This document shows, piece by piece, positions 63,480-64,000 of a stretch of DNA of 64,000 nt. This DNA is from Cognatilysobacter claricitrinus. GTDB taxonomy: Bacteria; Pseudomonadota; Gammaproteobacteria; Xanthomonadales; Xanthomonadaceae. Below the pieces are notes generated by a model that worked only from the letters and a program-made list of their open reading frames with translations, was not told the origin of the DNA and ran no database searches. The stretch is from the NCBI RefSeq assembly GCF_045866565.1, contig NZ_BAAFZV010000002.1:558001-622000 (forward strand). The letters are read 5' to 3'. Numbering within the stretch: position 1 is the stretch's first letter; each line of letters starts with the position of its first letter. Both the position numbers and the translations under genes were made by a program.

Positions 63480-64000
63480 ATGGACGAGAACAAGAAGCGC
63501 GCACTTGCAGCGGCCCTCGGTCAGATCGAGAAGCAGTTCGGCAAGGGGTCGGTCATGCGCATGGGCGATCGCGCAGTGGAGGCCGTCGAGATCGTCGGCA
63601 CGGGTTCCCTCATGCTCGATATCGCACTCGGCATCGGCGGTTTGCCGCGCGGCCGGGTCGTCGAGATCTACGGTCCGGAATCGTCGGGCAAGACCACGCT
63701 GACGCTGCAGGCGATCGCCGAGTGCCAGAAGAAGGGTGGCACCGCTGCGTTCATCGACGCCGAGCACGCGCTCGATCCGATCTACGCGGCCAAGCTCGGC
63801 GTCAACGTCGACGACCTGCTGCTCTCGCAGCCCGACACCGGCGAGCAGGCGCTTGAAATCGCCGACATGCTGGTGCGTTCGAACGCGGTCGACATGGTCG
63901 TCATCGACTCCGTCGCCGCGCTGACGCCGAAGGCGGAAATCGAAGGCGAGATGGGCGATCAGCTTCCCGGTCTGCAGGCCCGCCTGATGTCGCAGGCTCT
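63480..64000 (+). CDS. recA: Recombinase RecA, N-terminal half
   Basis: Cut by the right edge at residue 173. MDENKKRALAAALGQIEKQFGKGSVMRMGD is the usual start; Walker A is GPESSGKTT at 65-73, and VVIDSVAALTPKAEIEGEMGD holds Walker B and loop L1. RecA polymerises on single-stranded DNA for recombination and drives LexA cleavage. ATG 63480 has CAGGAA upstream. No good LexA box was found in the 154 bp before it, so it may depend partly on readthrough from lexA. Confidence 0.97.
   Translation, partial: MDENKKRALAAALGQIEKQFGKGSVMRMGDRAVEAVEIVGTGSLMLDIALGIGGLPRGRVVEIYGPESSGKTTLTLQAIAECQKKGGTAAFIDAEHALDPIYAAKLGVNVDDLLLSQPDTGEQALEIADMLVRSNAVDMVVIDSVAALTPKAEIEGEMGDQLPGLQARLMSQA

Overview
The window reads as a contiguous piece of the chromosome of a high-GC gammaproteobacterium of the Xanthomonadaceae, most like Lysobacter or Luteimonas. 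This rests on the core gene content and order, on lexA placed just before recA with a Xanthomonas-type LexA box overlapping the lexA start, and on the strong GC bias at third codon positions. No transposase, integrase, phage structural gene or CRISPR array was recognised.

Layout. (1) 1-15995 is mostly housekeeping: a Nudix hydrolase end, a rhodanese, an enoyl-CoA hydratase, a periplasmic copper chaperone, a thioesterase with an unusual basic N-terminal tail, uvrA, rplU-rpmA-obgE, rpsT, murJ, and the ribF-ileS-lspA-ispH operon. (2) 16063-16138 is tRNA-Thr(CGT) with a clear promoter and terminator. (3) 16452-35472 is a 19-kb accessory locus. It consists of a SARP/AfsR-type regulator and a tightly packed, co-oriented run of twelve genes, called op1 to op12 here in transcription order. 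(4) 35766-45834 holds an XRE regulator, then a carbohydrate region: a GH1-RmlD fusion, UDP-galactopyranose mutase, a glycosyltransferase, and divergently a GH2 glycosidase with galT, galK and an aldose 1-epimerase. (5) 45926-53320 has radA, a MarR-controlled EmrAB/NodT-type efflux set with a VOC protein, and a CcsA-like membrane protein. (6) 53405-64000 has ffh, rpsP-rimM-trmD-rplS, an Hsp15-like protein, a DUF937 protein, a TMEM175-like channel, mutS, pncC, lexA, a DUF1508 protein and the start of recA.

The most interesting part is region 3. op2 is a 1746-residue protein that joins two V8/trypsin-like serine protease domains, a peptidoglycan amidase domain and an AvrRpt2-like cysteine protease domain. 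op6 is a subtilase. op3, op9, op10 and op12 are paralogues of one another and belong to a family I cannot name; op12 ends in a glycine-zipper tail. The other genes are small or unrecognised. None of the hydrolases has a visible Sec signal peptide. Upstream of op1 there are four heptamers at exact 11-bp spacing, and a related 11-bp pair lies upstream of the regulator gene. This is the operator layout expected for SARP regulators. I infer one regulator-controlled multi-hydrolase system, perhaps for conflict, predation or regulated proteolysis; its function cannot be settled from sequence alone.
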